Below are positions 1 to 7,057 of a stretch of DNA of 64,000 bases, in pieces. Source of the stretch: Streptomyces lasiicapitis (GTDB lineage: Bacteria > Actinomycetota > Actinomycetes > Streptomycetales > Streptomycetaceae); contig NZ_BMNG01000029.1 in the NCBI RefSeq assembly GCF_014646335.1, positions 1-64,000 on the forward strand, given 5' to 3'. Position numbers and translations under genes: made by a program. Under the pieces are notes generated by a model. It saw only the letters and a list, made by a program, of their open reading frames with translations. It did not search any database and was not told the origin of the DNA. Positions within the stretch are counted from its first letter, which is position 1. The number at the start of each line of letters is the position of its first letter.

Positions 1-14
1 TTCTTTTGTTCTTG

Positions 15-260
15 CGTTTCCGACTCTATCAGACTCTTTCCGGCTTCCCGGTCCGTTCCGATTTCCTCGGTGCTTTCCGGCCTTTCGGCCTTCCGGCGGT
101 GTTGACTCTACCAGATCCTTTCGGGCCTGATTCCCAGTCAACCGGGGTGTCTTCCGGGCTGTTGGGCCCTTCCGACGTCTCAAACTTTAGCGGATTCTCC
201 CGGCAGTTCCTAATCGGCCGTTTCCGGTCGCGACAAGATCACGGAAATGAATTCGGGCGT
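15..260 (-). promoter_or_regulatory. rRNA operon upstream promoter/leader region (16S gene lies off the left edge)
   Basis: Read on the minus strand, this stretch has the features I know from the region upstream of Streptomyces 16S rRNA genes. There are repeated purine-rich blocks (GGAAAG, GAAAGG), a GCTAAAGT box (plus 184-191) and two copies of the motif CTGRTAGAGTC. In those copies the -10-like TAGAGT lies at plus 105-110 and 23-28. The text then reads GGAAACGCAAGAAC, as in rrn leaders just before the processing region. A TTGACT hexamer lies at 136-141, but it is not at standard spacing to either TAGAGT, so individual promoters cannot be assigned. No open reading frame here looks real. The rRNA genes themselves are not in the window, so this rests on recognition of the leader. 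Confidence 0.72.
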
Positions 261-434
261 GCCGAAATCAATCCCAGTGGGAGTTCGTGCAGGTGGTTTG
301 AGTGGCCGCCTGAGCGGCGGGAGTTGTTGTCGCAGAACCGTTACGGCTCGGCGGCAACCCGGAGAACCTTACGGATCGGGCAGGTGACTGTCAACCCCCG
401 CCTGTCGGCGGAGGTGAGGCGGCCGGCGGCCCCG

Positions 435-983
435 TCAGTCGAGGTCGGTGAGGCGGCCGCCCGCGTCCGGCTGGGCGTGCTCCACACGGCGTAGAAGACG
501 AGTGAGCACCTCGCCGAGGACACCGCGCTCCGCCGGAGTGAGGTCCTGGAGCAGATCGTCCTCGAAGACCGTGGCGAGGCGCATCGCCTCCAGCCACTTC
601 TCGCGGCCCTCCGCCGTGAGCTCGACGATGACGCGGACGCGGTTGGACTCGTCGCGGTCACGGGTGACGAGGCCCTCGCTGACCATGCGGTCGATGCGGT
701 GCGTCATCGCGGCGGGCGTGAGGCCGAGGCGCTTGGCCAGGTCGCCGGGGCCCATTTGGTACGGAGGGCCGGACAGCACGAGGGCCTTGAGGACCTCCCA
801 CTCCGCGTTGCTGATGCCGAGCGTCGCGGTCTGGCGGCCGTAGGCGACGTGCATCCGGCGGTTGAGCCGGCCCAGGGCCGAGACGATCTTCTCGACCTGG
901 GGGTCGAGGTCCTGGAACTCCCGCTGGTAGGCGGCGATCTGCTCTTCGAGGGTCGGCTCCGAGGGGCCGGGGGTATCGCCCAT
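435..983 (-). CDS. MarR-family transcriptional regulator
   Basis: A 182-residue winged helix-turn-helix protein that probably represses the divergent MFS gene beginning at 1081. The N-terminal helix (about residues 12-50) is followed by the DNA-binding domain. The recognition helix lies around residues 87-105 (LTPAAMTHRIDRM), and the wing around 108-123 has the DRDESNRVRV signature of the family. A C-terminal helix pair would complete the dimer interface. MarR proteins usually bind a palindrome in the divergent promoter and release it on binding a phenolic or drug-like ligand; the ligand is not predictable here. The ATG at 983 lies about 6 bases after a CATACT -10-like box, so the message may be leaderless. 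Confidence 0.92.
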   Translation of the reverse strand: MGDTPGPSEPTLEEQIAAYQREFQDLDPQVEKIVSALGRLNRRMHVAYGRQTATLGISNAEWEVLKALVLSGPPYQMGPGDLAKRLGLTPAAMTHRIDRMVSEGLVTRDRDESNRVRVIVELTAEGREKWLEAMRLATVFEDDLLQDLTPAERGVLGEVLTRLLRRVEHAQPDAGGRLTDLD

Positions 984-989
984 GGCCGC

Positions 990-1018
990 AGTATGGCACG
1001 GGTGGGGTTGCCCTTGAA
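990..1018 (-). promoter_or_regulatory. Candidate promoter of the marR gene
   Basis: On the minus strand TTCAAG (plus 1013-1018) and CATACT (plus 990-995) are 17 bases apart. This places transcription start at or next to the ATG at 983, which would give a leaderless transcript. Matches to the consensus are partial. Confidence 0.35.
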
Positions 1019-1037
1019 GTCCTTCGATGTGTATTGT

Positions 1038-1062
1038 TTAGATCCTAACTTTAGCTTCGAAG
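1038..1062. promoter_or_regulatory. Candidate MarR operator palindromes
   Basis: Two short inverted repeats sit in the 97-base gap between the divergent marR and MFS genes: TTAG-ATC-CTAA (1038-1048) and CTTCGAAG (1055-1062). The area is much richer in A+T than its surroundings. The position fits a shared operator for autoregulation and control of the transporter. The assignment is positional inference. Confidence 0.4.
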
Positions 1063-1080
1063 TCTTCACTCCTAAGGCAG

Positions 1081-2376
1081 GTGAAAGTGACCAAGGCGAT
1101 GGGCGCTGCGACGATGCGCCGGATCCACGTGGGCAACGCGCTGAGTGCGTTCGGTCTGGGCTTCACCGTCCCCTTCTTGTACGTGTACGTGGCGCAGGTG
1201 CGAGACCTGGGCGCCGTGACGGCGGGCCTCGTGCTCGCCGCGTTCGCCGTGGCCGCGCTCATCGTGCTGCCGTTCTCGGGCCGGGCCATCGACCGGCGCG
1301 GGCCCCTTCCCGTACTCATGGCCGCGCTGCTCACCGCCGCCGTCGGCGCGCTGAGCCTGGGCTTCTCGTCGAGCGCGCCGTTCGTGCTGCTCTCCGCCGG
1401 GGCGCTCGGCGCCGGTCAGGCCGTGATGCAGCCCGCGCTCGCCACGATGATCGTGGAGTGCTCCACGCCGGGCACCCGCTCGCGCGCCTTCGCCACCCAG
1501 TTCTTCCTGCAGAACCTGGGCCTCGGCGTCGGCGGGCTCATCGGCGGCCAGATCGTGAAGCACGAGCGGCCGAGCGACTTCACGCTGCTCTTCGCCATCG
1601 AGACCGTGATCTTCCTGGTGCTCATCGGGGTCATGCTGACGGCACGGATACCCCGCTCGCCGCGCATCACCGACGCCACCCCGCAGTCCGGCGGCACCAT
1701 CAGGGACGTATTCCGCAACCGCGTGATGCTGCAGCTCTGTGTCCTCGGGTTCGTGCTGTTCTTCGCCTGCTACGGCCAGTTCGAGTCGGGCCTTTCGGCG
1801 TACGGCGTCGAGGCCGCCGGGATCTCCCCGTCGACGCTCGGCATCGCCCTGGCCGCCAACACCGGCGCCATCGTGATCGCGCAGTTCGCGGTCCTGCGGT
1901 TCGTCGAGCGCCGCAAGCGCTCGCAGGTCATCGCCGCCGTCGGCCTCATCTGGGCCGTGGCGTGGATAGCCGCCGGGTACGCGGGCCTCGGGCACGGCAG
2001 CCAGGCCATGGCGACCGCCGCGTTCATCTCGACGTACGCGCTCTTCGGGCTCGGCGAGACGATGCTCGCGCCGACCGTCGCGCCGCTGGTCGCCGATCTG
2101 GCCCCGGAGTCCATGGTCGGGCGCTACAACTCGGCCTTCGCGCTGGTCAAGCAGCTCGCCCTCGCGGTCGGCCCGGCCGTGGGCGGGCCGATGGGCGCCA
2201 CGCTGCACGCTCCGTACATCGTGACGTTCCTGCTCTTCTCGCTCGGCATCACGGTGCTCGCGCTGCGTCTCGGCAAGCACCTCAGCCCGGCGCAGAACCA
2301 CCCGCACCTGCAGAAGAGCCGCGTGGTGGCCCAGGGGACACCGGACTCCACGGAGCCCGTGACCGCACACTCCTGA
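1081..2376 (+). CDS. MFS efflux transporter
   Basis: A 431-residue major facilitator protein in the cytoplasmic membrane with about 12 hydrophobic segments. It starts with one at residues 20-42 (AFGLGFTVPFLYVYVAQV) and breaks into two six-helix halves around residues 200-215. The RAIDRRG stretch near residues 62-68 is the loop 2-3 motif of the superfamily. The DHA1-like layout and divergent marR neighbour suggest drug or small-molecule export under MarR control; substrate unknown. The GTG at 1081 is taken as start, but GTG at 1087 and ATG at 1099 are equally possible from the weak AAGG-type ribosome site at 1074-1077. A hairpin follows directly after the stop. Confidence 0.9.
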   Translation: MKVTKAMGAATMRRIHVGNALSAFGLGFTVPFLYVYVAQVRDLGAVTAGLVLAAFAVAALIVLPFSGRAIDRRGPLPVLMAALLTAAVGALSLGFSSSAPFVLLSAGALGAGQAVMQPALATMIVECSTPGTRSRAFATQFFLQNLGLGVGGLIGGQIVKHERPSDFTLLFAIETVIFLVLIGVMLTARIPRSPRITDATPQSGGTIRDVFRNRVMLQLCVLGFVLFFACYGQFESGLSAYGVEAAGISPSTLGIALAANTGAIVIAQFAVLRFVERRKRSQVIAAVGLIWAVAWIAAGYAGLGHGSQAMATAAFISTYALFGLGETMLAPTVAPLVADLAPESMVGRYNSAFALVKQLALAVGPAVGGPMGATLHAPYIVTFLLFSLGITVLALRLGKHLSPAQNHPHLQKSRVVAQGTPDSTEPVTAHS

Positions 2377-2407
2377 GCGCGCGTAGTCGTTGACGCACTA
2401 CGCGCGC
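2377..2407. terminator. Hairpin between convergent genes, probably bidirectional terminator
   Basis: An 11-base perfect stem (GCGCGCGTAGT with ACTACGCGCGC) and a 9-base loop start right after the MFS stop codon. The stem also covers the last codons of the convergent phosphatase gene. There is no T tract, which is common for Streptomyces terminators. Confidence 0.55.
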
Positions 2408-4056
2408 GGGAGCGCGAACTCGCACCAGACCGCCTTGCCGCCCCCGGGCGTGCGCCGGGAGCCCCAGTTCGAGGCGATCGTGGCGACGATGGCGATGCCC
2501 CGGCCCGCCTCGTCGGCGGGCTCGGCGCGGCGGCGCCGGGGCAGGTGGTCGTCGCCGTCGGTGACCTCGATGATCAGGCGGCGGTCGGTGCGGCGCAGTC
2601 GCAGCCGCATCGGCGGGGTGCCGTGCTGCAGGGAGTTGGCGACCAGCTCGCTGGCGGCGAGGACGCCCAGGTCGTGCAGCTCGGGCGGAAAGCGCCAGCT
2701 CGCGAGGACGCCGGTGGCGAAGGCACGCGCGCGCGGCGCGGCCTCCACGCCGCCGAGCAGCTCCAGGGCCGCGTTGCGGAACAGGTCCGCGTGCACGCCC
2801 GTGCGGGACGGCTGCTGGAGGACAAGGACGGCGACGTCGTCGTCGTGGTCGGCGGTGACGCCCAGGGCCCGGATGAGGCGGTCGCAGACCACTTGGGGCG
2901 TGCCGGTGGCCCCGGCGAGGGCACGCTCCAGGGCGGCGACGCCTTCGTCGATGTCCTCGCTGCGGCGCTCGACCAGGCCGTCGGTGTAGAGCACGGCGGT
3001 GGAGCCGGGGCCGAGCGGGACGGAGCCGGAGGCGTGCAGCCAGCCGCCGGTGCCGAGCGGCGGGCCCGTGGGCTCCTCCGCGCGGTGGATGGTGCCGTTC
3101 TCGTCGCGTACGAGGATCGGCAGGTGGCCCGCCGACGCGTACACGAGGCTGCCCTCGTTCGGGTCGTGCACCGCGTACGCACAAGTGGCGATCTGGCTGG
3201 CGTCGATCTCCGCGGCGAGGCCGTCGAGGAGCTGCAGGACCTCGTGCGGCGGCAGGTCGAGGCGGGCGTACGCGCGCACGGCCGTGCGCAGCTGGCCCAT
3301 GACCGCGGCCGCGCGGACGCCCCGCCCCATGACGTCGCCGATGACCAGGGCGGTGCGGCCGCCGCCGAGGGTGATCACGTCGTACCAGTCGCCGCCGACC
3401 GCGGCGTCCGTGCCGCCCGGTTGGTACGTGGCGGCGATGCGCAGGTCGTCGGGCTGCTCCAACTCCTGGGGCAGGAGTGAGCGTTGGAGGGTGACGGCCG
3501 TCTCGCGCAGGGTGCGCTCGCTGGCGCGCAGGCGCTCGGCGGCTTCGGCGTGGTCGGTGACGTCGGCGGCGAAGACGAGCACGCCGCCGCCGGGAGTGTC
3601 CCCCACAGGGCCGCCGAGGGGCAGCGAGACGGGCGTGCACGTGAAGGTGTACGAGCGGCCGCCGGGCGCCTTGCGGGACTTGACCGTGCGCGGCTTGGAG
3701 CTGCGCAGGACCTGGTCCAGGAGCGGCAGCAGGCCGACCTCGCCCAGCTCGGGCAGCGCCTCGCGCGCGGGGGCGCCGAGGGGGCGGGTGCCGAACGCGG
3801 TGGTGTACGCGTCGTTGACGTACGCGATGCGGTGGTCGGGGCCGTGCACGAGCGCGACGAGGGCCGGGATGCGGTCGAGCACCTCGCGGGCCGGCAGTTC
3901 GTCGACGCCGGCGGCAGGCGTGTCCGCGAGGCGCTCGGCGCGGGCCGCGGGGACGGAGCTCTCGCCCCGCTGTGCCGGGGATCCGCCGGTCTCGGTGCGC
4001 GCCGCTGCGCGGCGCTGTGTTCCGGGGAGCCGGGCGCTCCAGCGCGTGAAGTTCAC
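2398..4056 (-). CDS. PAS - PP2C (SpoIIE-type) phosphatase - HATPase regulator
   Basis: A multidomain signalling protein of 552 residues from the GTG at 4056. A PAS sensor domain lies at about residues 55-165 (RIAYVNDAY). A SpoIIE-type PP2C phosphatase spans about 195-420, with metal-binding GGDWYD, GDVMGRG and YTDGL motifs. A C-terminal RsbW-like ATPase domain at about 430-550 has the N-box ASELVANSLQHG and GRGIAI. Such proteins dephosphorylate anti-anti-sigma (STAS) proteins and can also act as kinase-type anti-sigma factors, so this is a partner-switch node sensing an unknown signal. An ATG at 4158 would add 34 Pro/Arg-rich residues; GTG 4056 with a GAGG site just upstream is preferred. It lies downstream of the NADH dehydrogenase gene on the same strand. 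Confidence 0.88.
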   Translation of the reverse strand: MNFTRWSARLPGTQRRAAARTETGGSPAQRGESSVPAARAERLADTPAAGVDELPAREVLDRIPALVALVHGPDHRIAYVNDAYTTAFGTRPLGAPAREALPELGEVGLLPLLDQVLRSSKPRTVKSRKAPGGRSYTFTCTPVSLPLGGPVGDTPGGGVLVFAADVTDHAEAAERLRASERTLRETAVTLQRSLLPQELEQPDDLRIAATYQPGGTDAAVGGDWYDVITLGGGRTALVIGDVMGRGVRAAAVMGQLRTAVRAYARLDLPPHEVLQLLDGLAAEIDASQIATCAYAVHDPNEGSLVYASAGHLPILVRDENGTIHRAEEPTGPPLGTGGWLHASGSVPLGPGSTAVLYTDGLVERRSEDIDEGVAALERALAGATGTPQVVCDRLIRALGVTADHDDDVAVLVLQQPSRTGVHADLFRNAALELLGGVEAAPRARAFATGVLASWRFPPELHDLGVLAASELVANSLQHGTPPMRLRLRRTDRRLIIEVTDGDDHLPRRRRAEPADEAGRGIAIVATIASNWGSRRTPGGGKAVWCEFALPRA

Positions 4057-4299
4057 TGCGGTAGGCCTCGTGGTGTCGCTTCTGGATCGGGCGGGGGTGT
4101 GCGGCCGGGGGTCCGGCCGGTGGCGCGGCGGCTGTGGCGCCGCCTCCCGGGAAGACACAGCATGGCGTGGAGCGGACTTCTCTCTTGGGTGTGCCCGTCT
4201 TGGGTGTGCCCGCCCATCATGGTCACACGACCAGTCTGGCCGACAGGACTGACATCCGTCAGACGCCGGACCCGCCCGGGGAGTTCCGGCCGGAGGTCA

Positions 4300-5655
4300 T
4301 CAGGACTCCTTCGGGCGCTCGCCTCCGGCTGCGAGTTCGAACTCCGCGCGGGGGTGTTCGAGCGACCCCAGGGAGACGATCTCGCGTTTGAACAGGCCGG
4401 ACAGGATCCATTCGGCGAGCACACGGGACTTGCGGTTGACGGTGGGCACCCGGCTGAGGTGGTAGACGCGGTGCATGAACCAGGCAGGGTAGCCCTTCAG
4501 CTTGCGTCCGTAGACGTGCGCGACACCTTTGTGCAGTCCCAGGGACGCCACGGAGCCGACGTATTTGTGCGCGTACTTCTGGAGGGGCTGTTTCCGGACG
4601 GTCGCGGCGATGTTGTCCCCGAGAACCTTGGCCTGGCGCACGGCGTGCTGGGCGTTGGGCGCGCACTCCTTGCCGGGTTCTTCGGCGGTGACGTCGGGGA
4701 CGGCGGCCGCGTCGCCCGCTCCCCACGCGTGCGGGGCGCCGTAGACGGAGAGTTCGGCGGTGCACTTCAGGCGGCCGCGTTCGTTCAGGGGCAGGCCGGT
4801 GGCGGCGAGCAGGGGGTGCGGCTTGACGCCGGCGGTCCAGACGACCGTGCGGGTGGGGAAGCGGGCGCCGTCGCTGAGGACCGCCACCCGGTCCTCGCAG
4901 GAGTCGAGGCGGGTCTCCAGGCGTACGTCGATGTTGCGTTTGCGGAGCTGGCTGACGGTGTACTTGCCCATCTCCTCGCCGACCTCGGGCAGGATCCGCC
5001 CGGAGGCCTCGACGAGGATCCACTTCATGTCGTCGGCCTTGACGTTGTGGTAGTACCGCGAGGCGTAGCGGGCCATGTCCTCCAACTCGCCGAGTGCCTC
5101 CACGCCCGCGTAACCGCCGCCTACGAAGACGAAGGTCAGGGCGGCGTCGCGGACGGCCGGGTCGCGGGTGGAGGAGGCGATGTCCATCTGCTCGATGACG
5201 TGGTTGCGCAGCCCGATGGCTTCCTCGACGGTCTTGAAGCCGATGCCGTGGTCGGCGAGACCGGGGACGGGCAGGGTGCGGGAGATGGAGCCGGGTGCCA
5301 GGACCAGTTCGTCGTACGTGATGTCGAGGGCGCCGGTGTTCTCCTCCACGGTGGCGAGGGTGGTGAACTTCGCGGTGCGCTTGGCGTGGTCGACCGACCG
5401 GACCTCGCCGACGATCACCCGGCAGTGCTCGAGCACGCGGCGCAGCGGTACGACGACGTGGCGCGGGGAGATCGAGCCGGCCGCGGCTTCGGGCAGGAAC
5501 GGCTGATAGGTCATATACGGATCGGGTGAGATCACCACGATCTCCACCTCGCCCCGCTTCAGCTCCGGCTTGAGTTTCCGCTGGAGGCGCAGCGCGGTGT
5601 ACATCCCGACGTAGCCACCACCGACAACGAGAATGCGCACAGGTTCCGTCACCAT
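4300..5655 (-). CDS. ndh: Type II NADH dehydrogenase (NAD(P)/FAD-dependent oxidoreductase)
   Basis: A 451-residue flavoprotein that would pass electrons from NADH to the menaquinone pool without pumping protons, at the inner face of the membrane. The FAD-binding Rossmann motif is at the N terminus (VVGGGYVGMY). A second GxGxxG for NADH is near residue 170 (FVGGGYAGVEALGE), and the downstream segment WTAGVKPHP is typical of the family, as is an amphipathic C terminus. The reading frame is open upstream to 5859, but that part is low-complexity and the ATG at 5655 fits the family length. It is divergent from the TetR gene at 6029, which may regulate it; Rex control is common for such genes but I saw no clear Rex site. 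Confidence 0.88.
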   Translation of the reverse strand: MVTEPVRILVVGGGYVGMYTALRLQRKLKPELKRGEVEIVVISPDPYMTYQPFLPEAAAGSISPRHVVVPLRRVLEHCRVIVGEVRSVDHAKRTAKFTTLATVEENTGALDITYDELVLAPGSISRTLPVPGLADHGIGFKTVEEAIGLRNHVIEQMDIASSTRDPAVRDAALTFVFVGGGYAGVEALGELEDMARYASRYYHNVKADDMKWILVEASGRILPEVGEEMGKYTVSQLRKRNIDVRLETRLDSCEDRVAVLSDGARFPTRTVVWTAGVKPHPLLAATGLPLNERGRLKCTAELSVYGAPHAWGAGDAAAVPDVTAEEPGKECAPNAQHAVRQAKVLGDNIAATVRKQPLQKYAHKYVGSVASLGLHKGVAHVYGRKLKGYPAWFMHRVYHLSRVPTVNRKSRVLAEWILSGLFKREIVSLGSLEHPRAEFELAAGGERPKES

Positions 5656-6028
5656 CCCATGACGCACCCGCACTTCGTGTTTGTCCACAGGCTCGACAAT
5701 TTGTATGACAGGAAGTGAGTGGTGCCGCCGTGCCGTGCCGAAAACAGGCAGGGCAGAATGTACGCAGGTCAGAGGGGGGTGGCGGGGTGCTGCCGTGGGG
5801 TGCAATCGGGTGGGAACCGGTGCGTACTCCGATCGGGGGGCGCTCCGTGCGGAACCCACCTCTTCTGAATTGACTCTGGCTCAACTATGTTCGTGTGACG
5901 TCGGGGTGTCGGGGGATGCGCTCGTCGAGTCCGGTTTGCCGGACTCGTGCAGGGGCTCGCTCTCGCACGCCGGTCATCGATGGCGGGGAGTGTCTCCGGG
6001 GGGAGACGTCATTACCGGGGGAACGTAT
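5656..6028. other. Intergenic region between divergent ndh and tetR
   Basis: About 370 bases without a convincing gene. A TTGACT hexamer occurs at 5870-5875, but no matched -10 box is evident. A strong GGGGGAA ribosome site (6017-6023) precedes the tetR ATG. I found no long palindrome. Confidence 0.5.
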
Positions 6029-6838
6029 ATGCACATTCAGGACTCTCACTGGACATCCGCGACCGCGTCGGCATCCGCCGTCGCAACGGGCGGAAACGGC
6101 CGCGAGATGGTGGACGGACCGCGTTCGGCACCGCTGCGCGTGGACGCGCAGCGCAATCTCGAACACGTCCTTCGCGCGGCCCGTGAGGTATTCGGAGAGC
6201 TGGGGTACGGCGCGCCGATGGAGGACGTGGCACGGCGCGCCCGCGTCGGGGTCGGCACGGTCTACCGCCGCTTCCCCAGCAAGGACGTACTGGTGCGGCG
6301 GATAGCCGAGGAGGAGACCTCCCGGCTGACGGAACAGGCACGTGCGGCGCTCGGCCAGGAGGACGAGCCGTGGTCGGCGCTCTCGCGCTTCCTGCGGACG
6401 TCCGTGGCCTCGGGCGCGGGGCGGCTGCTGCCGCCGCAGGTACTGCGCGTGCGGGCCGAAGGGGCCGACGAGGACGGGCCGGCGGGCGCGGAGGAGGCAC
6501 GGGTGCCGCAGCAGCGGCAGGTGTCTCCGGTGGCCGCCGTGGCCTCCGTGCACGCGGTGTCTCCGCTGTCCTCGCCCGAGCTGCGGCTCGTCGAGCAGCG
6601 GACGGCGCCGGCGGAGGAGAGCGACGACGCGGGTGCCGCGGCGCTGCTCGAAGTCGTGGGGCGGCTCGTGGAGCGGGCGCGGGCGGCCGGTGAGCTGCGC
6701 GCGGACGTGACGGTGTCGGACGTGCTGCTCGTGATAGCCACGGCGGCTCCCTCGCTGCCGGACGCCGCGCAGCAGGCGGCGGCCTCGTCGCGGCTGCTCG
6801 ACATCCTCCTCGAGGGGCTCCGCTCGCGGCCCGCGTAA
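6029..6838 (+). CDS. TetR-family transcriptional regulator
   Basis: A 269-residue regulator. An N-terminal tail of about 30 Ala/Ser/Gly-rich residues precedes a TetR helix-turn-helix (about residues 35-85; GELGYGAPMEDVARRARVG then VGTVYRRFPSKDVLV). The ligand-binding half is interrupted by a low-complexity insert (about residues 140-190, rich in Glu, Ala, Val and Gln), so it is longer than the usual 190-220 residues. It is divergent from ndh, making ndh a possible target. The ATG at 6029 is supported by the GGGGGAA site; the frame is open upstream to 5681 but the extra residues look like intergenic DNA. Confidence 0.9.
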   Translation: MHIQDSHWTSATASASAVATGGNGREMVDGPRSAPLRVDAQRNLEHVLRAAREVFGELGYGAPMEDVARRARVGVGTVYRRFPSKDVLVRRIAEEETSRLTEQARAALGQEDEPWSALSRFLRTSVASGAGRLLPPQVLRVRAEGADEDGPAGAEEARVPQQRQVSPVAAVASVHAVSPLSSPELRLVEQRTAPAEESDDAGAAALLEVVGRLVERARAAGELRADVTVSDVLLVIATAAPSLPDAAQQAAASSRLLDILLEGLRSRPA

Positions 6839-6875
6839 CCACGCACACCGCTCACCTGGGTCTTTCGGGATCTTC

Positions 6876-6912
6876 ATGCTCAACTCCCGTGGAATCCACG
6901 GGAGTTGAGCAT
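6876..6912. repeat. Perfect long inverted repeat (17-base arms), terminator or operator
   Basis: Arms of 17 bases (ATGCTCAACTCCCGTGG and its exact complement) flank a 3-base AAT centre. The element lies 38 bases after the tetR stop and about 145 bases before the sigma-factor start. The stem could end tetR transcription, but no T tract follows, and the perfect symmetry also fits a protein-binding site. Confidence 0.7.
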
Positions 6913-7057
6913 TCCCCGAATGAGTGAACGGTAGTGCTCGATTACGGGAACTCGCCCCGGACGAGTGGTTGCCTGTCGTGACTATTCGGCGGAGCGCGGC
7001 TGTGTGGCACTCTTGCCCGGTGTTCGGGTCCGAGTGTGCGTGCGGAGGCTTCCCGCG

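Noticed and set aside
6..494. Open frame of 162 codons at the left edge
   Set aside because: It lies over the rRNA-operon leader, lacks codon-position bias and overlaps the marR gene.
5656..6028. Rex operator before ndh
   Set aside because: A TTGTGAA-type dyad was looked for and not seen.
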